From Variovorax paradoxus (GTDB lineage Bacteria; Pseudomonadota; Gammaproteobacteria; Burkholderiales; Burkholderiaceae_C), in assembly GCF_018614875.1 (NCBI RefSeq), contig NZ_JAGGNW010000011.1, positions 248,001-312,000 on the forward strand: a stretch of 64,000 bases of DNA, written 5' to 3'. The notes beneath the pieces were generated by a model that saw only the letters and a list, made by a program, of their open reading frames with translations, was not told where the DNA came from and made no database searches. Below are positions 17,524-26,772 of this stretch, in pieces. Numbering within the stretch: the stretch's first letter is position 1; the number at the start of each line of letters is the position of its first letter. The position numbers were made by a program, and so were the translations under genes.

Positions 17524-20111
17524 TTCGCAGGCTCTCCGGCTGAAATCGAAAGCGGAGGCTGTTCGACCTCCCAGAAGTCCTTTCTGCAAAGGCCGCGCGC
17601 CGCGCAGTAGTCGCAGACCGCGCCCTCCCCCAGCGGCGGCAGCGCCGCGCCCTGGGCGATGCGGGTGAAGTCGTCGAGGATGCCGGCCACCAGCGCATCG
17701 CGCGCCTCCACCACCACGGGCTGCTCGACGGTCTGCGTGCCGGACGACTTCTCGCCGACATTGACGTAGGCCGCGCGCAGCGTGTCGTCGGCCACCAGCG
17801 CGGCGTAGAAGGCGAGCTGCGTGTCCTCGGTCGGGTCTTTCACGCGCTCCTTGGTCAGCGCGGCCGATTCGGTCTTGTAGTCGATCACGAAGGCCTGGCC
17901 GTCCGGCATGCGGTCGATGCGGTCCAGCCGGCCGACCAGTTGCAGGCCGCCAAGCGGCTGTTCCATCCAGGGCTCGGATTCGACGAAGACGGCGCCGCTC
18001 GCCTCGTGTTCGGCAAGCCATTGAAGGTAGCCGTCGCGCACCGCGGGCCAAGCCGCCGCGAACTGCAGAAACTCGGCATCGGACAGTCCGAACTCGCGCG
18101 TGGCGCGCTCGGCTGCGGCGGTGATGAGCGCAACGCGGTCGGCCAGGTCGCTGGTGGGCTCCTCTTTCAGCGCCTCATGGAAATGGCCCAGCACGGCGTG
18201 CAGCCAATTGCCGAAGTCGCGCTTGTCGACCTCGGCATCGAGCTCGTCGGCGCTGCGCAGGCCCAATTGCCGCAGTGCGAAGAAGCGGTAGGGACAGCGG
18301 CGCAGGTCTTCATAGACGCTGGTCGAGATGTTGCGCAATGGCAGCAGCGCCCCCGACGGGGTCGGGTACGCGGTCGGCTGCAGGGCCACCTCGCGCGGCG
18401 TGCGCGGATCCGCGGCCGGTTGCAAGGCATGGTCGAGCTGCAGCGCCTGGACCAGCGGGCTGGGCCGGACCGGCTCGCCGCTGGCATCGGACTGGCGCCA
18501 CAACAGTTCGCAGCACGGGTTGCACAAGGCCGCGGCCCACGCGGAACGTTGCGCGGCCTCGAGCGTTTCGCGCGCGGGCAAGCCCAGCTCGGCGCGCTGG
18601 GCGGCGCTCCAGTTGCCGGGCGGCTCGGGCGACGCGGGCAGGCGCCGATCGTCGCAGCCGGGAATGACCACCGCGCCGAATGCGCGGCCCAGCAATTGGT
18701 GCAGCGGCAACACCACCACCTGCGGCGCCTCGCTGCCGGCAGGCGGCACGAAGCTCGCGTCTTCGAGCACGTCGCGCACCCAGGCCGTGAACTCGGCCAG
18801 CGTGTGGCGTCCGCCGGGAAATTCGTCGTCGTCGCCATGGGTATCGGCATCGAGCCACAGCGCGCCGATCACCTTGGCGCCGGCCATGTCGGCCGCGAGC
18901 GCTTCCCATTGCCCGCCGGCCTCAAGCAGTTCGCGCACGGCGCGCAGCCAGTCGGCCAGGGGCCTCGACCGCGCCATGGCCATGCGGCGGCGTTCGACGG
19001 CCTCGGTGAAAGGCAGCAGCGCGATGTCCTGCGGCTTCTCGCTGCGCGCGGCCTGCCCGCACCAGGCGGACCACTCCCGCACGCCTTCGCGCCGCAGCCG
19101 GGCCTCGAGCGCCTGGACGGCAAGCGCGTCGCCGTCGGCGCCGCTCTTGAGCCATTCGAGCACCTGGTCGCTGCCGGCGTCGTGCGCGCAGGCACGCAGT
19201 GCGCTCATCACGGTGGCGGCGGCGCGCGTGGTGGAGAGCTTCCAGCCGGTTTCGTCGTGCGCCGTGACACCCTGCGCCTGGAGCTGCGCGCCGATGCGCC
19301 GCGTGAGCGCCCGATCGGTCGCGATCAGCGCCACCGGCGCGCGGCCCTCGGCCAGGTGGCGCAGCACGCAGGCGGCCGCCAGCTCCGCTTCGTCTTCGGG
19401 GTCGGCGGCGACATGCGCACCGGCCGTGGTGGCCGCAGGGCTCGCGGGCACCAGCGAGAGATGGATGGCGCGATCGCCCCACAAGCTGCAGAGCGTCTGG
19501 GTGAGCGGATCGGCCTGGAACCCTTCGAGCACGATCAGCGCATCGACCTGCGCACGCACGGCGTCGCGCAGCAGCACATCGGTGGCGTAGCCCGAATTGG
19601 CAGCCCAGGCCACCGCGACGCGGATCAGCGCGCTTTCGATGCGAAACCATTCCGACTCGCTGCCCGCTTCGGCCACGCGGGCCGCCCGCTGCGCCCATTC
19701 GCTGCCGCGCACCTCGGGCAGCGCCGCGGCCGCCAGCGGAGCCAATTGGTAAGCCAGTTCGACCACGCGCCCGGCCAGCGCGAAGCGCTCCGCGGCAAAG
19801 CCGGCCTGCGACAACAGCGCCTGGGCCGTGACCAGGTCGCGCGCCATGTCGAAAGCGATGTCGTACCCCGTGGGCAGGAAGCCGCCCGCGCTGCGTGCCC
19901 AGTTGCGCGTGGTTTCGAAGCGCGGCGCGAAGCCCGGGCTGCCGCAGCGCGACCACATGCCGTGGGCCACACCCATCAATTGCGCGTACGGCACCAGCAC
20001 CATGGTGCGCGCCGCATGCAGCTGGCGCTGCGCGATGGCGCCGGCAATGCGCGCGACGACGCCGTCGACGGGGTCGCACCACAGGGCCTGGACGGAGTGG
20101 CCTTCGTTCAT
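17520..20111 (-). CDS. addB: AddB-type PD-(D/E)XK nuclease subunit
   Basis: 863 aa. The long N-terminal region is an inactive helicase-like fold without a Walker A. The C-terminal nuclease has the RecB motif FVIDYKTES and GRLDRID upstream. An AddB-type iron-sulfur site is suggested by Cys in RRCPYRFF plus CDYCAARGLC near the end. It overlaps addA by 4 bp (ATGA), so both subunits are made together. Shorter than Bacillus AddB, in the range of betaproteobacterial forms. Upstream lies the divergent trxA gene. Confidence 0.87.
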   Translation of the reverse strand: MNEGHSVQALWCDPVDGVVARIAGAIAQRQLHAARTMVLVPYAQLMGVAHGMWSRCGSPGFAPRFETTRNWARSAGGFLPTGYDIAFDMARDLVTAQALLSQAGFAAERFALAGRVVELAYQLAPLAAAALPEVRGSEWAQRAARVAEAGSESEWFRIESALIRVAVAWAANSGYATDVLLRDAVRAQVDALIVLEGFQADPLTQTLCSLWGDRAIHLSLVPASPAATTAGAHVAADPEDEAELAAACVLRHLAEGRAPVALIATDRALTRRIGAQLQAQGVTAHDETGWKLSTTRAAATVMSALRACAHDAGSDQVLEWLKSGADGDALAVQALEARLRREGVREWSAWCGQAARSEKPQDIALLPFTEAVERRRMAMARSRPLADWLRAVRELLEAGGQWEALAADMAGAKVIGALWLDADTHGDDDEFPGGRHTLAEFTAWVRDVLEDASFVPPAGSEAPQVVVLPLHQLLGRAFGAVVIPGCDDRRLPASPEPPGNWSAAQRAELGLPARETLEAAQRSAWAAALCNPCCELLWRQSDASGEPVRPSPLVQALQLDHALQPAADPRTPREVALQPTAYPTPSGALLPLRNISTSVYEDLRRCPYRFFALRQLGLRSADELDAEVDKRDFGNWLHAVLGHFHEALKEEPTSDLADRVALITAAAERATREFGLSDAEFLQFAAAWPAVRDGYLQWLAEHEASGAVFVESEPWMEQPLGGLQLVGRLDRIDRMPDGQAFVIDYKTESAALTKERVKDPTEDTQLAFYAALVADDTLRAAYVNVGEKSSGTQTVEQPVVVEARDALVAGILDDFTRIAQGAALPPLGEGAVCDYCAARGLCRKDFWEVEQPPLSISAGEPAK

Positions 20112-20269
20112 GTTCTATCGAGGGGTTGGAGGGCGTGGAAGCGCGACGCGCAAAGGGCTTTTGCTATCGGTGCCATAGCGTTCCCGCATGGCACCCCACC
20201 CCTTGGTTTCTGTCACAATGACCAGCACTTTAGCTGCACCGAAACTCTCTGCGCACAAGGACACATCAC

Positions 20270-20602
20270 ATGGCCAGCGACCTGATCAAACACATCTCCG
20301 ATTCTTCCTTCGAAGCCGACGTGCTCAAGTCCAGCCAGCCCGTGCTGGTCGACTACTGGGCCGAGTGGTGCGGCCCCTGCAAGATGATCGCCCCCATCCT
20401 CGACGAAGTGTCGACGGCCTACGAAGGCAAGCTGCAGATCGCCAAGCTCAACGTCGACGAAAACCGCGACATTCCGGCCAAGTTCGGCATCCGCGGCATT
20501 CCCACTCTCATGCTGTTCAAGGACGGCCAGCTGGCCGCCACCAAGGTCGGCGCCATGAGCAAGGCACAGCTCACGGCCTTCATCGACCAGCAGCTCGCCT
20601 GA
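20270..20602 (+). CDS. trxA: Thioredoxin
   Basis: 110 aa disulfide reductase with the active site WCGPCK (Cys34, Cys37), the cis-Pro loop [11 protein letters not shown] and the standard single-domain length. An AAGGACA Shine-Dalgarno precedes the ATG. It is followed by an intrinsic terminator and then rho, a widely conserved order. It is divergent from addB. Confidence 0.97.
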   Translation: MASDLIKHISDSSFEADVLKSSQPVLVDYWAEWCGPCKMIAPILDEVSTAYEGKLQIAKLNVDENRDIPAKFGIRGIPTLMLFKDGQLAATKVGAMSKAQLTAFIDQQLA

Positions 20603-20613
20603 GGCATTTCAAC

Positions 20614-20650
20614 CGGCCAGCGCGCAATGCGTTGGCCGGACGGTTTTTTG
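20614..20650 (+). terminator. Intrinsic terminator of trxA
   Basis: Stem arms CCGGCCA and TGGCCGG with an inner GC-rich part, followed by ACGG and six T (20645-20650). It separates trxA from the rho promoter region, where CATAAT at 20655-20660 could be a -10. Confidence 0.8.
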
Positions 20651-20707
20651 CTGTCATAATCTCCCACAGTTCACCGGCCCCTTCGAGGTAACCGGTTCGA
20701 GTTCCCC

Positions 20708-20741
20708 GGTTTGTGAGGCAGCTCTCGCCTCACACCAAACC
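20708..20741 (+). promoter_or_regulatory. Strong hairpin in the rho leader
   Basis: GGTTTGTGAGGC pairs with GCCTCACACCAAACC around a 7-base loop, with a small bulge. It is followed by a C-run and five T (CTCCCCCCGTTTTT), so it could work as a leaky terminator. The C-rich, G-poor stretch after it resembles a Rho loading site. rho genes are often autoregulated in the leader; this site is an inference. Confidence 0.4.
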
Positions 20742-20784
20742 TCCCCCCGTTTTTCCGATCGATTGCCCCGCAAGGGGTCATTCC

Positions 20785-22050
20785 ATGCACTTAAACGAAC
20801 TCAAGGCACTCCACGTGTCTGAAGTCCTCAAGCAGGCTGAAGCGCTTGAGATCGAAAACGTCGGCCGCATGCGCAAGCAGGAGCTGATGTTCGCGATCAT
20901 CAAGAAGCGCGCCAAGGCCGGCGAACAGGTCTTTGCCGACGGCGTGCTCGAAATCCTGCCCGACGGCTTCGGCTTCCTGCGCAGCCCCGACACCAGCTTC
21001 ACGGCCAGCACCGACGACATCTACATCTCGCCGAGCCAGGTGCGCCGCTTCAACCTGCACACCGGCGACATGATCGAAGGCGAAGTGCGCACGCCCAAGG
21101 ACGGCGAGCGCTACTTCGCGCTGACCAAGCTCGACAAGGTCAACGACGGTCCGCCGGAGCAGAACAAGCACAAGGTGATGTTCGAGAACCTGACGCCGCT
21201 GTTCCCCAAGGAACAGATGAAGCTGGAACGCGACGGCGTGAAGAGCGACGAGAACATCACGGGCCGGATCATCGACATCATCGCCCCCATCGGCAAGGGC
21301 CAGCGCGCCCTGCTGGTGGCGCCGCCCAAGAGCGGCAAGACGGTGATGATGCAGCACATCGCCCACGCGATCAGCGCCAACTACCCCGAAGTGCACATGA
21401 TGGTGCTGCTGGTGGACGAGCGGCCTGAAGAAGTGACCGAAATGCAGCGCACCGTCAAGGGCGAGGTCATTGCCTCGACCTTCGACGAGCCCGCGGCGCG
21501 CCACGTGCACGTGGCCGAAATGGTGATCGAGCGCGCCAAGCGCCTGGTCGAGCTCAAGAAGGACGTGGTGATCCTGCTCGACTCGATCACCCGCCTCGCC
21601 CGCGCCTACAACAACGTCGTGCCCTCGTCGGGCAAGGTGCTGACCGGCGGCGTCGACTCCAACGCGCTGCAGCGTCCCAAGCGCTTCCTGGGCGCCGCGC
21701 GCAACGTGGAAGAAGGCGGCTCGCTGACCATCATCGGCACCGCGCTGATCGACACCGGCAGCCGCATGGACGAAGTGATCTTCGAAGAGTTCAAGGGCAC
21801 CGGCAACTCCGAAATCCACCTCGACCGCCGCCTGTACGAAAAGCGCGTGTTCCCGTCGATCCAGCTCAACCGCAGCGGCACCCGCCGCGAGGAACTGCTG
21901 CTGGCTCCCGAGATCCTGCAGAAGACCCGCATCCTGCGCCAGCTCATGTACAACATGGACGAGATCGAGTCGATGGAGCTGATGCTCAAGAACATGAAGG
22001 CGACCAAGACGAATGTCGAGTTCTTCGACATGATGCGTCGCGGCGGCTGA
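20785..22050 (+). CDS. rho: Transcription termination factor Rho
   Basis: 421 aa hexameric RNA-dependent ATPase, almost the length of the E. coli protein. The N-terminal helix bundle ([19 protein letters not shown]) precedes the cold-shock-like RNA-binding domain ([10 protein letters not shown]). Walker A is VAPPKSGKT, Walker B is [17 protein letters not shown] (R-loop region follows with [14 protein letters not shown]). The ATG at 20785 is the family start; an upstream in-frame GTG would add unrelated residues. A bidirectional terminator follows. Confidence 0.98.
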   Translation: MHLNELKALHVSEVLKQAEALEIENVGRMRKQELMFAIIKKRAKAGEQVFADGVLEILPDGFGFLRSPDTSFTASTDDIYISPSQVRRFNLHTGDMIEGEVRTPKDGERYFALTKLDKVNDGPPEQNKHKVMFENLTPLFPKEQMKLERDGVKSDENITGRIIDIIAPIGKGQRALLVAPPKSGKTVMMQHIAHAISANYPEVHMMVLLVDERPEEVTEMQRTVKGEVIASTFDEPAARHVHVAEMVIERAKRLVELKKDVVILLDSITRLARAYNNVVPSSGKVLTGGVDSNALQRPKRFLGAARNVEEGGSLTIIGTALIDTGSRMDEVIFEEFKGTGNSEIHLDRRLYEKRVFPSIQLNRSGTRREELLLAPEILQKTRILRQLMYNMDEIESMELMLKNMKATKTNVEFFDMMRRGG

Positions 22051-22067
22051 GCATCACGCTCTCCCGC

Positions 22068-22103
22068 AAAAGCGCGTTGGCCCACGGGTCAACGCGCTTT
22101 TTT
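22068..22103. terminator. Bidirectional terminator between rho and the oxidoreductase gene
   Basis: AAAAGCGCGTTG and CAACGCGCTTTTTT form a 12 bp stem. The T-run serves rho on the plus strand and the A-run serves the convergent minus-strand gene, whose stop codon touches the T-run. Confidence 0.85.
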
Positions 22104-23170
22104 CATGGTCGTTCGATACGGACGGCGCGGCCTTCGGCTGCGCTCTGGCGGCCGATGTCGAGCAGTTCCATCAGCGCAACGGCCTGTTCGGGCGGCACGG
22201 GGTTCGAGCCGCTGCCCAAGATCGCATCGCGCACCGCGGCGTAGTAGTCGGCGTAGTTGCCCGCTCGTGTCGGCACGGTGCGGCGGTGCGGCACGCCGTC
22301 GGTGCCGATCAGCGTGATTTCGCCGTCGAGCGGGTCGGCGCCCCACCCCACGGCCGACGGCCGCTGCCCGGCGCGCAGCGCATCCTCCTGCGGATCGACG
22401 CCATGCTTGATGTAGCTGCCGCGCGTGCCATGCAAGATGTAGCGCGGCGCGGCATGGGCTGCGAGCGTGGTGGCGTGCAGCACCACGCGCAGCGGCGCAT
22501 GTGGGCCGCTTTCGTAGCGCAGCACGGCGTGGAAATAGTCCTCGACCTGCGCGCCCTCGCGCAAGGCCGCGGTGTCGAGCTGCAGCGTGTCGGGCGTTCC
22601 GAACAGCTGGACCGCCTGGTCGGCCAGATGGGAGCCCAGGTCGACCCAAAGGCCCGCGCCCGGCACCTTCTGTTCGCGCCAGCGGTCGCGCACCTCGGGG
22701 CGGAAGCGGTCGAAGTGCGATTCCAGATACACCAGCCGGCCGAGTTCTCCGCTCGCCAGCACGTCCTTGAGCGTGAGGAAATCGGCATCGAAGCGCCGGT
22801 TCTGATAGACCGCCAGCACCCGATTGTTGCGCCGAGCCAACAATTCGAGCTCTTTGGCCTCAGCCACGTCGAGCGTGAACGGCTTGTCCACCACCACGTG
22901 CTTGCCGGCCTCCAGGGCGGCCTTGGCCACCGGATGGTGCTGGGCGTTGGGCGTTGCAACCACCACCAGGTCGATGTCTGCCCGGGCCACGAGCGCGGCG
23001 GCGTCGGGCACCACGGCCACGCCTGGCCAGTCGGCGTGGACCTTGTGCGGACGGGAGCTTGCCACTGCCGCCAGTTCGAGCCCCGGCACGGCCGAAAGCA
23101 CGGGTGCATGGAAGGTCTGGCCGGCAAAGCCATAGCCGACGAGGCCGGCGCGCAACGTTCTCGAAGTCAT
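22103..23170 (-). CDS. Gfo/Idh/MocA family oxidoreductase
   Basis: 355 aa NAD(P)-dependent dehydrogenase. The N-terminal Rossmann motif is GLVGYGFAGQTFHAP, and the family EKP-like catalytic motif appears as VVVDKPFTLD (Lys in DKP). The C-terminal domain has the substrate-site segment WVDLGSHLADQAVQLFG. It resembles YdgJ/IolW-type inositol or sugar dehydrogenases, but the substrate is not certain. It is monocistronic, convergent with rho and divergent from rpmE2. Confidence 0.88.
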   Translation of the reverse strand: MTSRTLRAGLVGYGFAGQTFHAPVLSAVPGLELAAVASSRPHKVHADWPGVAVVPDAAALVARADIDLVVVATPNAQHHPVAKAALEAGKHVVVDKPFTLDVAEAKELELLARRNNRVLAVYQNRRFDADFLTLKDVLASGELGRLVYLESHFDRFRPEVRDRWREQKVPGAGLWVDLGSHLADQAVQLFGTPDTLQLDTAALREGAQVEDYFHAVLRYESGPHAPLRVVLHATTLAAHAAPRYILHGTRGSYIKHGVDPQEDALRAGQRPSAVGWGADPLDGEITLIGTDGVPHRRTVPTRAGNYADYYAAVRDAILGSGSNPVPPEQAVALMELLDIGRQSAAEGRAVRIERP

Positions 23171-23205
23171 CTGGAAGGCCGTCTTTCGCTCAAAACAACA
23201 CAGTA

Positions 23206-23214
23206 TGCGATAAT
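23206..23214 (+). promoter_or_regulatory. Extended -10 element of rpmE2
   Basis: TGCGATAAT is an extended -10 (TGN then GATAAT), about 115 bp before the rpmE2 ATG. The -35 is weak. The intervening leader holds no obvious regulatory structure that I can support. Confidence 0.4.
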
Positions 23215-23328
23215 CGCCGGCTCCGCGAAAAGTGCAGCCGGGCGTCTTGCCCTGCGATTTCCTCCCCGGAACGGCTTGCCCCTGCAGGGCACGCTTGTGG
23301 CTCTCGCATCGACCTCAAAGGAAAGACC

Positions 23329-23598
23329 ATGGCAAAAGAAGGCATCCACCCGAATTACCGCGAAATTCTGTTCGTCGACATGTCGAACGGCTTCAAGTTC
23401 GTGACCCGTTCGTGCGCGAACACCAAGGAAATGGGCAAGACCGACGACGGCCGCGAACTGCCGCTGTTCAAGCTCGACACCACGAGCGAATCGCACCCGT
23501 TCTACACCGGCACGCAAAAGTCGGTCGACAACATGGGCGGCCGCGTCGAGAAGTTCCGCAACCGCTTCGGCAAGACCACCGGCGCTGCTTCCAAGTAA
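23329..23598 (+). CDS. rpmE2: 50S ribosomal protein L31 type B
   Basis: 89 aa, the length of type B L31, with the N-terminal KEGIHPNYREILFVDMSNG and the C-terminal KSVDNMGGRVEKFRNRFG segments. The zinc-binding CxxC pairs of type A L31 are absent: only one Cys (RSCAN) is present, so this is the zinc-independent form. AAGGAAAG precedes the ATG. The gene is followed by a strong terminator. Confidence 0.96.
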   Translation: MAKEGIHPNYREILFVDMSNGFKFVTRSCANTKEMGKTDDGRELPLFKLDTTSESHPFYTGTQKSVDNMGGRVEKFRNRFGKTTGAASK

Positions 23599-23618
23599 AG
23601 CACGCGCTTTCGCATCGA

Positions 23619-23651
23619 GGGCAGCCCGGTTTACCGCGCTGCCCTTTTTTT
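23619..23651 (+). terminator. Intrinsic terminator of rpmE2
   Basis: GGGCAGC (23619-23625) pairs with GCTGCCC (23638-23644), followed by seven T. Confidence 0.88.
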
Positions 23652-23685
23652 CTTTCCCAAGACCGACGTTCGTACTTCTTCCCCT

Positions 23686-25425
23686 GTGAATCAGCCCACT
23701 CCCGCGATCGTTGCCCAGAGCGCCGTGCGCCGGTTGCCGCGCATGGCACTGCTGCTGCTGTGCGCCGCCTACCTCTTGCCGGGCCTCCTGGGGCGCGGCC
23801 CCTGGAAGAGCGCCGACATCACCTCGTTCGGCTACATGGCCGAACTGGCGCGCAACACCGAAGGCATCGCCCGCTGGTTCGACCCCCTGATGCTGGGCCT
23901 GCGGCCTGAAACCCCGGCGCTCATTCCCTACTGGATCGGTGCGTGGGCGATCAAGATCGCGCCGTCCTGGGTGCATCCCGACCTGGCGGTGCGCATCGTC
24001 TTTGCGCTGCTGCTGTGGGGCACGTTCACCGCCACCTGGTATGCCGTCTACTACCTCGCGCGCACCTCGCGGGCCCAGCCGGTGGCCTTTGCCTTCGGCG
24101 GCGAGGCACGGCCCACCGACTACGCCCGCGCCATTGCAGATGGCGGGCTGCTGGCGCTGATCGCCTGCCTGGGCCTGGCCCAGCTGGGCCATGAAACCAC
24201 GCCGGCGCTGGCGCAGCTGTATTTCGCATCGCACCTCTTCTACGGCGTGGCGGCACTGCCCTACCGGCGGATCGGCCCGGTCATCGCACTTCTGGTCGGG
24301 ACCATCGGCATGACCCTGAGCGGCGGTCCCACGGTCGGCCTGGCGCTGGCGGTGGGCAGCGCGCTCTTCATCGCCTATGAGCGGCGCACCGCCGGCGCCA
24401 TTTCCGACGCCAGCTCCGACGACAGTCCTGGCTATACCCGGGGCGCGCTTGCCACGATGAGCGCGGCCGCGCTGGTGGCCGCCGCGCTGGCCCTCGCGCT
24501 GGGCCTGCTGCAGTGGAAGATCCAGTTGCCGGGCCACCATCCGAGCAGCACCTCGGTGCTGGGCGATGTGCGCAGCCAGGCCAAGCTGCTGGTGTGGTTC
24601 ACCTGGCCGGTCTGGCCGCTCGCGATCTGGACGCTGTGGCGCTGGCGCCGCCAGCTCGCCGCGCGCCATGTGGCGCTGCCGTTCTGGTTTGCGATGGTGC
24701 CGCTGGCGGCGACCTGGACCACCGATTACTCCGACCGCTCGCTGCTGCTGGCGCTGCCCGCACTCGCCACGCTGGCCGCATTCGCCCTGCCGACTTTCCG
24801 GCGCAGCGCGGCGGCGCTGATCGACTGGTTCAACGTGCTTTTCTTCAGCGGGCTGGCCGTGCTGGGATGGATCTACTGGATCGCCATGCAGACCGGCGTG
24901 CCGCCCAAGCCGGCCGCCAGCGTGGCGCGGCTGGTGCCGGGCTTCGTGCCCGAGTTCTCCTCCATTGCGTTCGTCCTGGCGCTGGCCGCCACCATCGCCT
25001 GGTGCTGGGTGGTGCGCTGGCGCACCGGGCGCCACCGGGCGGCGCTCTGGAAAACGCTGGTGCTGCCGGCCGGCGGCACCGCGCTGTGCTGGATGCTGCT
25101 GATGACGCTGTGGCTGCCTTCCATCGACTACGCGCGCAGCTATGCACCACAGGTGCGCGCGGTGGCCGAACGCGTGGGACAGCCGAGCTGCATCGCCGAG
25201 CTCGCGTTGAGCCGGGCGCACATTGCGGCGCTGCGGCATCACGGCCAATTCAACCTGCAGCCGCTGCTGCTGGGCACCGATTGCCCCTGGCTGCTGGTCA
25301 GCCCCGAAACGATCGAGCGGCTGCACACCATCATTCCCCTGGAGCGATGGCGTTTCAGCGGCACCCTGCGGCGGCCGAGCAGCGCAGCCGACGACCTGTT
25401 GCTCTACCAGAAAATCGCGCCCTAG
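23686..25425 (+). CDS. GT-C fold membrane glycosyltransferase, ArnT/PMT-like
   Basis: 579 aa polytopic membrane protein with about 11-12 hydrophobic helices. The first periplasmic loop carries GRGPWKSADITSFGYMAELA, matching the acidic catalytic loop of ArnT/PMT-type (GT83/GT39) enzymes that use lipid-linked sugars. A soluble C-terminal part (from about residue 470) follows the last helix. It starts with GTG; no better ATG lies nearby. Three bases separate it from the MATE gene. The acceptor is unknown. Confidence 0.75.
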   Translation: MNQPTPAIVAQSAVRRLPRMALLLLCAAYLLPGLLGRGPWKSADITSFGYMAELARNTEGIARWFDPLMLGLRPETPALIPYWIGAWAIKIAPSWVHPDLAVRIVFALLLWGTFTATWYAVYYLARTSRAQPVAFAFGGEARPTDYARAIADGGLLALIACLGLAQLGHETTPALAQLYFASHLFYGVAALPYRRIGPVIALLVGTIGMTLSGGPTVGLALAVGSALFIAYERRTAGAISDASSDDSPGYTRGALATMSAAALVAAALALALGLLQWKIQLPGHHPSSTSVLGDVRSQAKLLVWFTWPVWPLAIWTLWRWRRQLAARHVALPFWFAMVPLAATWTTDYSDRSLLLALPALATLAAFALPTFRRSAAALIDWFNVLFFSGLAVLGWIYWIAMQTGVPPKPAASVARLVPGFVPEFSSIAFVLALAATIAWCWVVRWRTGRHRAALWKTLVLPAGGTALCWMLLMTLWLPSIDYARSYAPQVRAVAERVGQPSCIAELALSRAHIAALRHHGQFNLQPLLLGTDCPWLLVSPETIERLHTIIPLERWRFSGTLRRPSSAADDLLLYQKIAP

Positions 25426-25428
25426 CAA

Positions 25429-26772
25429 GTGACCGGCGAACGAGGCCTGATTGCGCGGCACGCCGGCACGGTGCTGGTGGGCCAGCTGGCCGTGATGGCG
25501 TTCGGCGTGACCGACACCATCGTGGCCGGCCGCTATTCCGAGAACGCGCTTGCCGCGCTGTCGGTGGGCGCGGCCATCTTCATCAGCGTGTTCGTCTCGC
25601 TGATGGGCGTGCTGCAGGCGCTGCTGCCGGTCTGGGCCGAGCTGCACGGCGCGGACCGAAGAAGCGAAGTCGGCCGCTCGGTGCGGCAGTCGCTCTACCT
25701 GAGCGCCATCACCATCGCGATCGGCATGGCCGTGCTGCTGCTGCCGGGCGCGGTGTTGCGCTGGACCCAGGTGCCGCCCGCCATGCGCGACGAGGTGGAA
25801 ACCTACCTTGCCGTGCTTGCCTTCGCATTGCCGCCAGCCCTGTTGTTTCGCCTGTTCAGCACCCTGAACCAGAGCCTGGGCAAGCCGCAGGTCGTGACCT
25901 GGCTCCAGCTGGGCTCGCTGTGCGTGAAGCTGCCGCTGTCGATCTGGTTCGCCTTCGGCGGCGCCGGCCTGCCGGCGATGGGCCTGGTGGGCTGCGCCTG
26001 GGCCACGCTGTGCGTGAACTGGGCCATGCTGGCCTGCGCCGTGTGGCTGCTGCGCGGCAGCACCTTCTACCGCGACTACCGGCTCTGGGAACGCATCGAA
26101 GCGCCCGACTGGCGCCAGATCCGCCAGTTTGCGAGCCTGGGCATCCCCGGCGGCCTGGCCGTGCTGGTGGAAGTGACTTCGTTCACCCTGATGGCGCTGT
26201 TCATCGCGCGCCTGGGCACGGCCGCGGCCGCGGCGCACCAGATCGCGTCGAACCTGCTGGCGGTGGCTTACATGGTGCCGCTCTCGCTGGCCATTGCCAC
26301 CAGCGCGCGCGTGAGCTTCTGGCTCGGCGCCGGCAATGCGGCCAAAGCCCGCCGCGCCTGCCGCATGGGCTTCGAGCTCACCGCCCTTTGCGCACTGTTC
26401 TTCGCGGGTGCCATGGTGGCGCTACGCTTCAGGCTGGCCCACGTGTATTCCGACAACCCGGCCGTCATCGCGCTCGCCGCGGCGCTGTTGCTGGTGGTGG
26501 CGGCCTATCACTTTGCCGATGCGCTGCAGACGCTGTGCGTGTTCGTGCTGCGCAGCTACCGCGTCACGCTGGTGCCGCTGGCGGTCTATTGCATGCTGCT
26601 CTGGGGCTTCGGCCTTGGCGGCAGCTACCTGCTGGCCTATCGCGGCCTGGGGCCCTGGCCCGCAATGCAGTCGCCGTTGGCGTTCTGGCTCATGAGCGCG
26701 GGAGCGCTCGCGGTCACGGCCTTGCTGTTCGGCGCACTGCTGCGCTGGACGATGCGCCGCTCACTTCGCTAG
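25429..26772 (+). CDS. MATE family efflux transporter
   Basis: 447 aa with 12 predicted helices in two homologous halves. Family features include the N-terminal GTVLVGQLAVMAFGVTDTIVAG and the mid-protein LGIPGGLAVLVEVTSFTLMALFIARLG. NorM-type proteins export cationic drugs using sodium or proton gradients; lipid flippase roles exist in the wider MOP superfamily. It starts with GTG, 3 bp after the glycosyltransferase stop, which suggests a functional pair. Its last 12 bp overlap the convergent phoR gene. Confidence 0.88.
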   Translation: MTGERGLIARHAGTVLVGQLAVMAFGVTDTIVAGRYSENALAALSVGAAIFISVFVSLMGVLQALLPVWAELHGADRRSEVGRSVRQSLYLSAITIAIGMAVLLLPGAVLRWTQVPPAMRDEVETYLAVLAFALPPALLFRLFSTLNQSLGKPQVVTWLQLGSLCVKLPLSIWFAFGGAGLPAMGLVGCAWATLCVNWAMLACAVWLLRGSTFYRDYRLWERIEAPDWRQIRQFASLGIPGGLAVLVEVTSFTLMALFIARLGTAAAAAHQIASNLLAVAYMVPLSLAIATSARVSFWLGAGNAAKARRACRMGFELTALCALFFAGAMVALRFRLAHVYSDNPAVIALAAALLLVVAAYHFADALQTLCVFVLRSYRVTLVPLAVYCMLLWGFGLGGSYLLAYRGLGPWPAMQSPLAFWLMSAGALAVTALLFGALLRWTMRRSLR

